Assembly (NCBI GenBank): GCA_001725415.1
Contig: MEGH01000054.1
Coordinates: forward strand, 23,548-87,547
Source of the DNA: Pseudonocardia sp. SCN 73-27
Lineage (GTDB): Bacteria > Actinomycetota > Actinomycetes > Mycobacteriales > Pseudonocardiaceae
Reading direction: 5' to 3'
Length of the DNA stretch: 64,000 nucleotides
The notes below the pieces were generated by a model, which searched no databases, had not been told where the DNA came from, and was given only the letters and a program-made list of their open reading frames with translations. Below, one piece after another: positions 1 through 8,643 of this stretch. The position numbers and the translations under genes were made by a program. Within the stretch, counting starts at the first letter, position 1; every line of letters starts with the position of its first letter.

Positions 1-716
1 AGCGGCAGCTCGGCGTGTGAGGCGAGCAGGACGAGGTTGCCGAAGCGGCGGCCGTGCCACACGTCGGCGGCGGCGACGACCGCGCGGTGGCCGAACACCG
101 CGGCGGCGGTGGCGACCTGCCCGCGGGCGAAGCCGAGCGATCCGCCGTCGGCGAGGTTCACGGCGAGCACCCCGTCGGGGGCGAGCGCGCGGGCGACGAG
201 AGTCGCGAACTCGACCGACGTCAGGTGCGCGGGGATGCGGGCGCCGGCGAACACGTCGACGACGACGAGGTCGGCCGCGCCGGGCGCCAGGGCGAGGGTC
301 TCGGCACGGGCGTCGCCGATGCGCACGTCGAGCAGGGTGTCGTCGGCGGGCAGGCGGGTGCGGACGAGGCCGGCCAGCGCACCGTCGAGCTCGACGACGG
401 TCTGCGGCGACCCGGGCCGGGTCGCGGCGACGTAGCGGGCCAGCGTCCAGGCCCCGCCCCCGAGGTGCACGACCCGCAGCGGGGCGCCGGGCGGGGCGAG
501 GGCGTCGACGACGTGCCCGAGGCGCCGGACGTACTCGAACTCGAGGTGCGTCGGGTCGTCGAGGTCGACGTGCGACTGGGCGGTGCCGTCGACGAGCAAC
601 GTCCACGACGAGGGCCGGTCGGGGTCGGACACGAGCTCGGCGAGGCCGTGATCGACCTCGGCCCGCACGACGACCGACCCACCCGCCTCGTCCGGCGGCG
701 AGGCCTGCTGCGGCAC
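1..716 (-). CDS. Spermidine synthase-like methyltransferase (partial, C-terminus off the window)
   Basis: Leftward reading frame starting with GTG directly after the mltG stop codon and open to base 1 (about 238 residues seen). It has the spermidine-synthase/class I methyltransferase pattern: a glycine-rich SAM-type loop VVHLGGGAWTLARY near residue 87, an acidic residue after the second strand (VVELDGAL), an IGDAR segment, and VVVDVFAGARIP corresponding to the strand-4 region. Such actinobacterial proteins are annotated as spermidine synthase-like or fused-MFS spermidine synthase, but real aminopropyl transfer is unproven. The GTG start has no spacer to mltG, so translation is probably coupled. 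In mycobacteria aroE usually sits here, so this neighbour is different. Confidence 0.75.
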   Translation of the reverse strand, partial: MPQQASPPDEAGGSVVVRAEVDHGLAELVSDPDRPSSWTLLVDGTAQSHVDLDDPTHLEFEYVRRLGHVVDALAPPGAPLRVVHLGGGAWTLARYVAATRPGSPQTVVELDGALAGLVRTRLPADDTLLDVRIGDARAETLALAPGAADLVVVDVFAGARIPAHLTSVEFATLVARALAPDGVLAVNLADGGSLGFARGQVATAAAVFGHRAVVAAADVWHGRRFGNLVLLASHAELP

Positions 717-2327
717 CTAGATCGCGCCGTCGGCGATCGCCTGCCGGATGTTGGCCTGGTGCTCGGCCAGCGTGGTGCCGAAGCAGGAGGTGCCGTCGGG
801 CTTGCAGCGCACGAAGAACAGCCACGGCCCGGGCTCGGGTCCGAGCGCGGCGGCCATGGCGGCCTTGCCGGCGGCGGCGATCGGCGTCGGCGGCAGGCCG
901 GCGACGGCGTAGGAGTTGTAGGGGCCGACGCGGGCGCGGGCCTCCGCGGTGGTGCGCAGGGCCTGCACGTCCAGCGGGTAGTTGACCATCGAGTCGAGCT
1001 CGAGGCGCTGGTTGACGGCCAGCCGGTTGTAGACGACGCGCGCCACCTGCGGCATGTCGGGCGTGATCGCTTCCTTCTCGACGAGTGAGGAGATGATCAG
1101 CGCCTGGTACGGGGTGACGCCGGCGCGGGCGGCCGCGTCGCCGATACCGGCGGCCTCCAGCCGCGGGACGGACGCGGCGAGCAGCTCGCGCCACACGTCG
1201 GGGGCGGCGGTGCCGGGGGCGATGTCGTAGATGCCCGGCGAGACGAGGCCCTCGAAGCGGCGCGCCGGCTCGGCCTTGCGGATGCCGTCGAGCGCCCAGG
1301 TGGGGGCGCCGAGCTCGCCGGGGTCGGTGGTCGACATGGTGGCGCGGAGGTCGTCGACGCTGACGCAGCGGCGCTGCCCGTCGATCTGCCCGCAGCTGGC
1401 CTGGGAGATGAGGCTGAGCACACCGGGGGCGATGGTGCCGTCGGGTGAGCGGGTGTCGTCGAGCTGGGTGCCGCCGCGGACCTCGAGGCGGCCGACGCGG
1501 GCGGCGGGGTCGACGAGCCGGGCGACGGCGGACCTGGCCGACATCTGCCCACTCATCTGGTAGTAGCCGGGCTGGACGGCGAGGATGCGGGAGTCGTCGG
1601 CGGCGGCGCTGGTGAACGCGCCGGAGCTGGCGACGACGCCGCGGCGGGTGAGCATCTGCCCGATCTGGCTGGTCGAGTCGCCGGAGACGACCTGGACGAT
1701 GACGTCGCCGGTGCCGGTGCCGTCGTAGTCCTTGTCGAAGAACGAGGAGCCGACGTAGTAGGCGCCGCCTCCGACGACGCCCAGGAGCACGACGGCGGCG
1801 AGGACGAGGACGCCGATGCGGCGGCGTCGGCGGGTGACGGCTTCCCGGCGGGCGGTCCGCGCGGACGTGCCGGCGGTGCGGCGGGGCCCGACCCGGTCGC
1901 CGTCGTCGTCGGAGGAGGAGCCGGAGGACGAGGCCGCGGACGAAGCGGCGCCCGAGGAGGAGGCGGCGGACGAAGCGGCGCCCGAGGAGGAGGCGGCGGC
2001 CGCGACGCGGCGGGTCTCCTCGGCGCCGGATACAGCCCGCGGGTCGGACCGGGACTCGGACCGGGACTCGGAGCTGCGTGACGACCGGACCGGCGCGTCG
2101 TAGATGTCGTACGGGTCGTCGTGACCGGCCGCGGCGGCCTGCAGCGTGGTGTCGTCCGCCGACCGGCGCGGGCGGACGCGGGCGCGGACGGTCTCGGCGA
2201 CGGCGTCCGGCGGCGGGCCGGGGTCGGCGGCCCGGCGGGGCCGGCCCGGGTCACGCGGGCCGTCGGCGGCGCGGTGGTGCCCACCGCCGCGCGGGGCGGC
2301 GGGATCGTCGGGGCCGCGGCGTCGCAC
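717..2327 (-). CDS. mltG: Endolytic murein transglycosylase MltG (in-frame part)
   Basis: MltG (YceG family) cuts nascent glycan strands in the membrane and sets peptidoglycan chain ends. The frame shows a Ser/Ala-rich cytoplasmic linker, an Arg-rich stop and one membrane segment (IGVLVLAAVVLLGVVGGGAYY), then the periplasmic LysM-like and catalytic domains. SSLVEKEA corresponds to the family SIVEKE motif with the catalytic Glu. The C-terminal PPTPI...LFFVRC block is also typical. The start given (GTG 2327) is only the first start codon in this frame. Third-position GC shows that coding continues upstream to GTG 2566 in another frame (see the next entry). A perfect 30-bp duplication at 1936-1995 lengthens the Ser/Ala linker. 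First of a leftward block; ruvX and alaS lie upstream. Confidence 0.88.
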   Translation of the reverse strand: MRRRGPDDPAAPRGGGHHRAADGPRDPGRPRRAADPGPPPDAVAETVRARVRPRRSADDTTLQAAAAGHDDPYDIYDAPVRSSRSSESRSESRSDPRAVSGAEETRRVAAAASSSGAASSAASSSGAASSAASSSGSSSDDDGDRVGPRRTAGTSARTARREAVTRRRRRIGVLVLAAVVLLGVVGGGAYYVGSSFFDKDYDGTGTGDVIVQVVSGDSTSQIGQMLTRRGVVASSGAFTSAAADDSRILAVQPGYYQMSGQMSARSAVARLVDPAARVGRLEVRGGTQLDDTRSPDGTIAPGVLSLISQASCGQIDGQRRCVSVDDLRATMSTTDPGELGAPTWALDGIRKAEPARRFEGLVSPGIYDIAPGTAAPDVWRELLAASVPRLEAAGIGDAAARAGVTPYQALIISSLVEKEAITPDMPQVARVVYNRLAVNQRLELDSMVNYPLDVQALRTTAEARARVGPYNSYAVAGLPPTPIAAAGKAAMAAALGPEPGPWLFFVRCKPDGTSCFGTTLAEHQANIRQAIADGAI

Positions 2328-2566
2328 GGCCGGGACCCGGTCGGTGCGCTGCTCGGTCTCGTTGTCGGGGCGCCTGCGGGCCGGTCGGGGTCCTGGTCCC
2401 GGGGAGCCTGCCGGTACGGGTCGCGCGGGCCGACCCGGCGCGGCCCGGGGGGCGGCGCCCAGCCGGAGTCGTCATGCCCCTCCGCACGGCGGGGCCGGCG
2501 GTCGTCCCGCCCGGGCGTCCGCCGGGCCGGGCGGCCGTCGTCGCGGCCGTCCCATCCGTCGGTCAC
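2328..2566 (-). pseudogene. mltG: Likely 5' part of mltG, separated by an apparent frameshift
   Basis: From GTG 2566 a second minus-strand frame reads a plausible Gly/Arg/Asp/Pro-rich cytoplasmic N-terminus (TDGWDGRDDGRP..., later GHDDSGWAPPPGPRR). Its third codon positions are almost all G or C down to about base 2390. From about 2370 that bias switches to the MltG frame (DNETEQRTDRVP). The MltG frame has a stop at 2472-2474 and no start codon between that stop and 2327. The simplest reading is one gene of about 615 codons with a -1 (or +2) shift in the G-run region 2367-2390. It is either an assembly error or a true lesion in a disordered segment. Confidence 0.6.
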
Positions 2567-2723
2567 CGGGTACGACCGGGGCGGCGGAGGCGGACAGGGG
2601 TGGTCACGAGGCCCGACAATACCGACGGCGCCCGAGCTCCGGACGCGGTCGGCTCCCGGCTCGCCGGGACACCCGTCGCGAACCCGGCAACCGGCCCGTC
2701 GACGACGCCGCGCGCGGCGGCGC

Positions 2724-3173
2724 TCACCGGCTGCGGGTGTCGAGCCAGCCCTGCAGGATCGCGACGGCCGCGGCCTGGTCGACCACGGCGCGCTGCTTCC
2801 TGCCCTTCACCCCGCGTTCGCGCAGCTGCCGGGTGGCGACGACGGTCGTGAGCCGCTCGTCGGAGAACTCGACCGGCACCTCCAGCACGGACGAGAGGTC
2901 GTCGGCGAACGCCCGGGCGGCCTGTGCCGCGGGCCCTTCGGCACCGGCGAGGGTGCGGGGCAGCCCGACGACGACCTGGACGACGTCGTGCTCCGCGACG
3001 AGCGCGGCGATCTCGCGTAGGTCGGAACCGCTGCGGTCGCCCGGCTCACGCACGTCGCGGGCGACGGTGACCAGCGGCGTCGCGATCATGCAGTCGGGAT
3101 CGGACAAGGCCACCCCGACCCGGACGGCGCCGACGTCGATACCGAGGCGCCGGCCCCGTCCGGGCGCGGTCAC
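2724..3173 (-). CDS. ruvX: Holliday junction resolvase-like RuvX (YqgF family)
   Basis: 149-residue RNase H-fold protein of the YqgF/RuvX family, usually 140-170 residues. The N-terminal [16 protein letters not shown] carries the first catalytic Asp, [11 protein letters not shown] matches the family GLP loop, and DERLTTVVA carries the second acidic site. YqgF homologues act in 16S/23S pre-rRNA end processing and have been proposed as backup junction resolvases. GTG 3173 overlaps the alaS stop by 4 bp (GTGA), so expression is coupled to alaS. The alaS-ruvX-mltG order is the standard actinobacterial arrangement. Confidence 0.93.
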   Translation of the reverse strand: MTAPGRGRRLGIDVGAVRVGVALSDPDCMIATPLVTVARDVREPGDRSGSDLREIAALVAEHDVVQVVVGLPRTLAGAEGPAAQAARAFADDLSSVLEVPVEFSDERLTTVVATRQLRERGVKGRKQRAVVDQAAAVAILQGWLDTRSR

Positions 3174-5833
3174 GCGTTCGCGAGTGCGGTGCGCAGCGCG
3201 ACGATCGCGTCGGGCACACCGGCGGGGTTCTGCCCGCCGCCCTGCGCGAGGTCGGGTTTGCCGCCTCCGCGGCCCCTGACGGCCGCGGCGAACGACGGGA
3301 TGAGCTTCCCGGCGGCCAGCCCGCGGTCGCGCGCCGCCGCGGTGGTGGCGACGACGAACGAGACCTTGTCGTCGTCGGCGCCGAAGAGGGCGACGACGCC
3401 GGGGCGGTCGCCGAGGCGGCCGCGGACGTCGGAGGCGAGGGCGCGCAGGTCGTTGCCGCTGACCCCGGCGGGCGCGGAGACCGCGACGAGCGCGATGCCG
3501 CCGACGTCCTCGGCGCCGTCGGCGAGTGCGCCCGCGGCACCGAGCGCGGCGTCGGCGCGGTGCTTCTCCAGATCGCGCTCGGCGGTGCGCAGCCGTTCGA
3601 CGAGGGCGGCGATGCGGTCGGGCAGCTCGTCGGGGCGGGCCTTGAGCTGGTCGGAGATCTGCGAGAGCAGCAGGTGCTCGGTGGAGACCTGACGCAGCGC
3701 GTCGTTGCCGACGAGGGCCTCGACGCGGCGCACACCCGATCCGATGGACGCCTCGGACAGGACCTTCACGATGCCGATCTCCCCGGTGCGCCCGACGTGG
3801 GTACCACCGCAGAGCTCGCGGGAGTAGTCGCCCATGTCGACGACGCGGACGCGGTCGCCGTACTTCTCGCCGAACAGCATCATCGCGCCGAGCGTGCGGG
3901 CCTCGTCCATGGAGGTCTCGTACGTCTCGATCTCGCGGTTCTGCTGCAGGACCGTGTTGACCTCCTCCTCGATCTCGGCCAGCGCCGCGGCAGGCACCGC
4001 ACCGGTCGGGGAGGTGAAGTCGAACCGCAGCCGGCCCGGGGCGTTGAGCGACCCCGCCTGCGCGGCGGCGGTGCCGAGCGCGCCGCGGACACCCGCGTGC
4101 ACGAGGTGGGTGGCGGTGTGGGCCCGGGAGATCGCGGCGCGGCGGGCGACGTCGATCTCGGCGACGACGGCGTCGTCGACGGCGATGGTGCCCGCCTCGA
4201 CGGTGCCGCGGTGCACGCGCAAGCCCGCGACCGGGGACTGCACGTCGTCGACACGGACGATCGCGGACCCGGAGCGCAGCACACCGTGGTCGGCCTGCTG
4301 CCCACCGGCCTCGGCATAGAACGGGGTGCGGTCGAGCACGACCTCGACCTGCTGACCCTCGGACGCGGCAGGCACGGCGGCACCGTCGACGACGAGCCCG
4401 ACGACGGTGCCCTCCGCGGCGAGGTCGGTGTAGCCGAGGAACGTCGTGGTGCCGTGCGCGTCGAGCAGCGGGCGATAGACCGAGCCGTCGTGGTGGCCGG
4501 TCTTGCGCGCCTTGGCGTCGGCCTTCGCGCGGGTGCGCTGCTCGGCCATGAGCGTGGCGAAGCGGTCCTGGTCGACCGACAGGCCGGCCTCGGCGGCCAT
4601 CTCCAGCGTCAGGTCGATCGGGAAGCCGTAGGTGTCGTGCAGCGCGAACGCCTGGTCGCCCGCGATCGTCGAGCCGCCGGACCTCCGGGTGTCGGCGACG
4701 GCGGTGTCGAAGATGCGCGATCCGGCGGTGAGCGTCTGCAGGAACGCCTCCTCCTCGGCGCGCACGACCGCGGAGATGCGTTCGAAGTCGGTGACGAGCT
4801 CCGGGTAGGAAGGAGCCATCACGTCGCGCACGACCTCGGCGAACGAGCCCAGGACCGGCTCCTGCACACCCAGCAGCCGCGACGAGCGCACGATGCGACG
4901 CAGCAGCCGGCGCAGGACGTAGCCGCGGCCGTCGTTGGACGGGGTGACACCATCGCCGATGATCATGACGCCGGAGCGGGCGTGGTCGGCGATGACGCGG
5001 AAGCGGACGTCGTCCTCGTGAGAGGCGCCGTAGCGGCGGCCGGAGAACTCCTCGGCGCGCGCGATGACGGGTCGGACCAGGTCGGTCTCGTAGACGTTGT
5101 CGACGCCCTGGAGCAGGTATGCGACACGCTCGACACCCATGCCGGTGTCGATGTTCTTGGCGGGCAGCTCACCGATGATCGGGAAGTCGTCCTTCGTCCC
5201 GCCGGCGGCGCGCTCCTTCTCCATGAAGACCAGGTTCCAGATCTCCAGGTAGCGGTCCTCGTCAACGACCGGGCCGCCGTCGCGGCCGAACTCCGGGCCG
5301 CGGTCGTAGTAGATCTCCGAGCACGGCCCACAGGGGCCGGGGACGCCCATCGACCAGTAGTTGTCGGCCATGCCGCGGCGTTGGATGCGCTCGGTCGGGA
5401 TGCCCGCGACCTTCTGCCACAACCGGACGGCCTCGTCGTCGTCGAGGTAGACCGTGACCCAGATGCGGTCGGGGTCGAACCCGTAGCCGCCCTCCGACGT
5501 CGGCGACGTGATGAGGCGCCACGCGTGCTCGATGGCGCCTTCCTTGAAGTAGTCGCCGAAGGAGAAGTTGCCGGCCATCTGGAAGAAGGTGTTGTGCCGC
5601 GTCGTGCGGCCCACCTCGTCGATGTCGCCGGTGCGCACGCACTTCTGGATCGAGGTGGCCCGCGGGTAGGGAGCCGGCGCGTCACCCAGGAAGTACGGCT
5701 TGAACTGGACCATGCCGGCGTTGACGAACAGCAGGGTCGGGTCGTCGAGGATCAGCGACGCGCTCGCGACACGGGTGTGGCCCGCGCTGGTGAAGTGGTC
5801 GGTGAAACGGCGGGCGATCTCATGGGTCTGCAC
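3170..5833 (-). CDS. alaS: Alanine--tRNA ligase
   Basis: 887 residues, the normal full length. The class II catalytic core begins at [10 protein letters not shown] and [15 protein letters not shown], with [16 protein letters not shown] and the [19 protein letters not shown] motif. The editing domain has HTATH near residue 570 and CGGTH near residue 672, the four metal ligands. The C-terminal oligomerisation and C-Ala region ends with the [13 protein letters not shown] segment. It charges tRNA-Ala in the cytoplasm and hydrolyses mischarged Ser/Gly-tRNA. Head gene of the alaS-ruvX-mltG run; the 66 bp upstream separate it from a small membrane-associated protein gene. Confidence 0.98.
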   Translation of the reverse strand: MQTHEIARRFTDHFTSAGHTRVASASLILDDPTLLFVNAGMVQFKPYFLGDAPAPYPRATSIQKCVRTGDIDEVGRTTRHNTFFQMAGNFSFGDYFKEGAIEHAWRLITSPTSEGGYGFDPDRIWVTVYLDDDEAVRLWQKVAGIPTERIQRRGMADNYWSMGVPGPCGPCSEIYYDRGPEFGRDGGPVVDEDRYLEIWNLVFMEKERAAGGTKDDFPIIGELPAKNIDTGMGVERVAYLLQGVDNVYETDLVRPVIARAEEFSGRRYGASHEDDVRFRVIADHARSGVMIIGDGVTPSNDGRGYVLRRLLRRIVRSSRLLGVQEPVLGSFAEVVRDVMAPSYPELVTDFERISAVVRAEEEAFLQTLTAGSRIFDTAVADTRRSGGSTIAGDQAFALHDTYGFPIDLTLEMAAEAGLSVDQDRFATLMAEQRTRAKADAKARKTGHHDGSVYRPLLDAHGTTTFLGYTDLAAEGTVVGLVVDGAAVPAASEGQQVEVVLDRTPFYAEAGGQQADHGVLRSGSAIVRVDDVQSPVAGLRVHRGTVEAGTIAVDDAVVAEIDVARRAAISRAHTATHLVHAGVRGALGTAAAQAGSLNAPGRLRFDFTSPTGAVPAAALAEIEEEVNTVLQQNREIETYETSMDEARTLGAMMLFGEKYGDRVRVVDMGDYSRELCGGTHVGRTGEIGIVKVLSEASIGSGVRRVEALVGNDALRQVSTEHLLLSQISDQLKARPDELPDRIAALVERLRTAERDLEKHRADAALGAAGALADGAEDVGGIALVAVSAPAGVSGNDLRALASDVRGRLGDRPGVVALFGADDDKVSFVVATTAAARDRGLAAGKLIPSFAAAVRGRGGGKPDLAQGGGQNPAGVPDAIVALRTALANA

Positions 5834-5899
5834 GGGAACAGCTCTCTGCGTGGTGCGGTCGGTGGGCCGTGATCAGGCAGGACGCGACACCCGGACGGG

Positions 5900-6205
5900 T
5901 CAGCGTCCTGCCCGGCGCGCTCGCTGCGGGCGCAGCGCGGGGTCCTCGGCGACGGCGTCGGCGAAGGTGGGGACGGACTGGCCGGTGCGGCGTTCGACCA
6001 TCTCGGCGAGCTCCTGCTCGCGCGACTCCATCCCGGCGCGGACCTCGGCGCCGAACGCGCCCAGGCCGGCACCGAGCTCGCGCAGACCGTCGGCCAGGTT
6101 GGCCCCGACGCCGGCCGGGGTGAGGCTCTGCGCGGCGCGAGTGGCGCGGCGGCTGCCGTAGACGCCCGCCGCGACGCCGACGCCCAGCCAGAACAGCCGC
6201 TTCAC
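5900..6205 (-). CDS. DUF6167-type small membrane-associated protein
   Basis: 101 residues. An N-terminal hydrophobic stretch with glycine motifs (LFWLGVGVAAGVYGSRRA) could insert in or lie on the membrane. A helical charged part with GLRELGAGLGAFGAEVRAGMESREQEL follows. Actinobacteria commonly carry a protein like this just upstream of alaS, grouped under DUF6167; its function is unknown. The GTG start overlaps the stop of the DUF948 gene by 4 bp (GTGA), so the two are co-translated. Confidence 0.8.
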   Translation of the reverse strand: MKRLFWLGVGVAAGVYGSRRATRAAQSLTPAGVGANLADGLRELGAGLGAFGAEVRAGMESREQELAEMVERRTGQSVPTFADAVAEDPALRPQRARRAGR

Positions 6206-6588
6206 TTGCGGCCCTTCCGGACCCCGGCGGCGGCCCTGCCGGCGCTGCGGGCCTTGATCGCCTTGTTGACCCCGTAGGAGAACGCGGCGGCGCGCACGAG
6301 CGGGCCACCCAGGGTCGCGGTGAACAGCGACGACAGCACCGACACGTTGGCCGTGACGGTGCGGGCGCCCGCGGTGATGCCGTCGACGCGCTCGAGCTGG
6401 GTGTTGACCTGGTTCAGCGTGGTGTGCGCGTCGGACAGCAGCGGTGCGCTGCCCTCGTGGGCCTTGCGGATCGCGACGGTGGCCTCGTCGAGCGTGCGGC
6501 CCAGTTTGAGCAGCGGAACCGCCGCCAGCAGGACCAGCACGACGAACGCGCCGGCGGCGATCAGCGCGGCGATCTGACCAGCCGACAC
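6202..6588 (-). CDS. DUF948 domain-containing membrane protein
   Basis: 128 residues. A single N-terminal membrane helix (IAALIAAGAFVVLVLLAAVPLLKLG) is followed by the DUF948 helical region, in which a repeated hydrophobic/charged pattern suggests a coiled coil (AHTTLNQVNTQLERVDGITAG). A basic C-terminus ends the protein. The start is GTG 6588, chosen because AGGAGG lies at 6593-6598, 4 bases upstream. Function is unknown; the family is linked to envelope stress in Firmicutes and is regularly next to alaS in Actinobacteria. Confidence 0.85.
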   Translation of the reverse strand: MSAGQIAALIAAGAFVVLVLLAAVPLLKLGRTLDEATVAIRKAHEGSAPLLSDAHTTLNQVNTQLERVDGITAGARTVTANVSVLSSLFTATLGGPLVRAAAFSYGVNKAIKARSAGRAAAGVRKGRK

Positions 6589-6670
6589 GTGTCCTCCTGA
6601 CCCGGACGACGAGGGCCCGGTGACGATGGTGGGTGATCGTCGCCAGGCTACTCCCCGACCGGGTCCGGCC

Positions 6671-7585
6671 TCAGCCGACCCGGAAGTCCGGCTCCTCCCC
6701 CGCGCCGGGCTCGCCGGCGGTCGCGGCGACCGCCCTGCCCAGCGCCGAGTCGGCCAGCATCGCGGCGGCCTCGTGCTCGACGAGGACCTGCCGGAGCCGG
6801 GTGAGCGCACGGTGCTGGGTGACGCGCACGGCTCCCGGCGTCGAGCCCACGGTGTGCGCGGTCTCCTCGGCCGACAGCCCCACGGCGACGCGCAGCACGA
6901 TCACCTCGCGCTGACGCGGGGTGAGGGTGTGCAGCAGCTCGCCGAGCCGCTCCCCCAGCTCGACCGCGAGCGCCCGGTGCTCGGGGCCCTCGACCGCCGA
7001 CACCGAGTCCGGCACATCGGGCACCGGCTCGGACCGGTTGCGGCCGATGGCGCGGAACGCGTCGGTCACCTTGTGCGCGGCGATGCCGTAGACGAAGGCG
7101 CGGAACGACAGGCCCTTGACCGTGTAGTTGGGCAGCGCGCGGACGACGGCGAGGCAGACGTCCTGTGCGACGTCCTCGGCGGCGCCGACGACGCACTCCT
7201 GGCGGCCCAGGCGGGCACGGCAGTAGCGCAGCACCATCGGGTGAATCACGGACAGCAGCGCGTCACGGGCCCGGGTGTCGCCGGCGACGGCGTCACCGAC
7301 GAGGGCCTCGATCATCTCGGCCGGCCCGTTCGGCTCGTCGACGACCGCCTCGTCCGTGACGACGTCGGCGACGGCGACACCGGCGGCGACACCGGCGGCG
7401 ACACCCGCGGTGTCGGTGACCATGTTCGGGACCATGCCCGGCACGACGTCGGGGACCGCGACCTGGTCGGGCTCCGGAGCGCGGGGCGCCGGGATCATGG
7501 AACGGAAGATGTCGGGGCCGAGGATGTCGGCGTCGACGACGTGGGCGTCGAGGAGCGGCAGTGGCGCGGCCGCTGCGGTGGTCAT
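6671..7585 (-). CDS. shbA: RNA polymerase sigma factor, ShbA/SigD type (ECF-like)
   Basis: 304 residues. The sigma-2 region (HPMVLRYCRARLG, EDVAQDVCLAVVRALPNY, GLSFRAFVYGIAAHKVTDAFR) and the sigma-4 region (TPRQREVIVLRVAVGLSAEETA, GSTPGAVRVTQHRALTRLR) closely resemble M. tuberculosis SigD and Streptomyces ShbA. ShbA drives transcription of the principal sigma gene hrdB, whereas SigD belongs to the stringent-response circuit. The N-terminus is about 85-95 residues longer than SigD and contains an Ala/Val repeat (GVAAGVAAGVAVADVV) from a 12-bp tandem repeat near 7378-7410. ATG 7585 has no ribosome-binding site of its own but overlaps the stop of a 14-codon leader ORF, suggesting translational coupling. 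No anti-sigma gene is adjacent. Confidence 0.9.
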   Translation of the reverse strand: MTTAAAAPLPLLDAHVVDADILGPDIFRSMIPAPRAPEPDQVAVPDVVPGMVPNMVTDTAGVAAGVAAGVAVADVVTDEAVVDEPNGPAEMIEALVGDAVAGDTRARDALLSVIHPMVLRYCRARLGRQECVVGAAEDVAQDVCLAVVRALPNYTVKGLSFRAFVYGIAAHKVTDAFRAIGRNRSEPVPDVPDSVSAVEGPEHRALAVELGERLGELLHTLTPRQREVIVLRVAVGLSAEETAHTVGSTPGAVRVTQHRALTRLRQVLVEHEAAAMLADSALGRAVAATAGEPGAGEEPDFRVG

Positions 7586-7626
7586 CGCGGTGCTGCGGCT
7601 GTGGCCGCGCGCGTCGGAACGATCAT
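7582..7626 (-). CDS. Putative 14-residue leader peptide coupled to the sigma factor
   Basis: Short frame MIVPTRAATAAAPR starting at ATG 7626. GGGAGGGG lies just upstream at about 7633-7640, whereas the sigma ATG at 7585 has no visible ribosome-binding site. The leader stop overlaps the sigma start as ATGA. The arrangement suits termination-reinitiation coupling or leader-mediated control. This is seen only as layout; the peptide need not have a function of its own. The rest of 7627-7934 holds no other convincing gene. Confidence 0.45.
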   Translation of the reverse strand: MIVPTRAATAAAPR

Positions 7627-7853
7627 TGGGGGTCCCCTCCCTGCACCGGACCGCGCCGGCTTCCCCACCGGCGCGATTCCGCGAGATGCGTCCGGGCTCC
7701 GACCCGCGGTGGGGTCGACGCACCCGTAGTGCACGAAGGACGTCCCGACAGACCGGTCCACACACCGCGGTCCCCCGACCGCCGGCGAGCGAGGCCTCCC
7801 CCGTTCGGATCCGACGCGTTCCGCTGTGCCCTGCAGGAGCGCGTCGTTCACCT

Positions 7854-7882
7854 TTCACCTACAGCTGAGTATTCTGGGTGAA
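7854..7882. promoter_or_regulatory. Inverted repeat upstream of the TetR gene (possible operator)
   Basis: TTCACC at 7854-7859 and GGTGAA at 7877-7882 form an inverted repeat; a second TTCACC at 7847-7852 makes a direct repeat. It lies in the divergent region between the sigma-factor leader and the TetR gene, a normal place for a TetR operator. A TACGCT at 7922-7927, seven bases before ATG 7935, could be a -10 box giving a leaderless TetR transcript. Confidence 0.35.
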
Positions 7883-7934
7883 TGCCGAGTTGGAGTCAAG
7901 AGTAGTTGGGCCCGATTTGGTTACGCTGGGTGCA

Positions 7935-8609
7935 ATGAGTCCGCCACGCAACCCCCATTCGTCGGATCCGCGCGCCCGCGCCGCGGCCACGAAGCGCAAC
8001 CGAACACGGCGGGCACTGCTCGATGCGGCCGACGCGGCGTTCACCGCGCGCGGCTGGGCACGCACCCGGATCGAGGACGTCGCCGCGACCGCAGGGGTCA
8101 GCCCGGCGACGGCGTACAACCACTTCCCGGCCAAGCACGCGCTGATCGCGGAGGTCTACGCCCCGCTGATCGCGCCGCTCGTGGCCACCGAGCACGCCCG
8201 CGCCGCGGGCGGCGCCGAGTCCGTCGACGGCGACCCGGCGACGCTGGTCGTCGAGCAGATCCGGGCGCTGGCCCGCGTCTGCATCCGCAACCGCGGACTG
8301 ACCGCCGCCTACTGGGCCGCGGTCCAGGACTACGCGGTGCGCGTCCAGGCCGTCCCGGACCCCGACGACGAGCAGGACCCGCGGACCATCGCCCCGGTCG
8401 CGGACGTGCTGCACGACCTCGTCGAACGTGGTCAGGCGGCCGGTGAGCTCAGACCCGACCCGCCGGCCGACACGCTGTGCCCGATCCTCGTCGACGTCCT
8501 GCTGACCCGGATAGCGCTGCACCCGGCCGAGACGGCCGAGCCGCTCACCCGGCTCGTCGCCGGGCTCGCGCTCGGGGTGCTCGCACCCGAGCGGGTCGCC
8601 GCGGGCTGA
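7935..8609 (+). CDS. TetR/AcrR family transcriptional regulator
   Basis: 224 residues. The N-terminal helix-turn-helix is clear: RRALLDAADAAFTARGWARTRIEDVAATAGVSPATAYNHFPAKHALIAEVY, residues about 24-75. The variable helical C-terminal domain for ligand binding and dimerisation follows; the ligand cannot be predicted. ATG 7935 was chosen. An in-frame GTG at 7878 would add 19 residues unlike the family N-terminus and would run into the inverted repeat. Divergent from the sigma factor and convergent with rocD. Likely a repressor of itself or of a target outside this window. Confidence 0.88.
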   Translation: MSPPRNPHSSDPRARAAATKRNRTRRALLDAADAAFTARGWARTRIEDVAATAGVSPATAYNHFPAKHALIAEVYAPLIAPLVATEHARAAGGAESVDGDPATLVVEQIRALARVCIRNRGLTAAYWAAVQDYAVRVQAVPDPDDEQDPRTIAPVADVLHDLVERGQAAGELRPDPPADTLCPILVDVLLTRIALHPAETAEPLTRLVAGLALGVLAPERVAAG

Positions 8610-8643
8610 CCACGCCCCCGAAGCGTCCCGCCCCGCGAAGGAC

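Noticed and set aside
3560-5872. 770-codon plus-strand frame opposite alaS
   Set aside because: Mirror of the alaS codon pattern; no motif and no ribosome-binding site.
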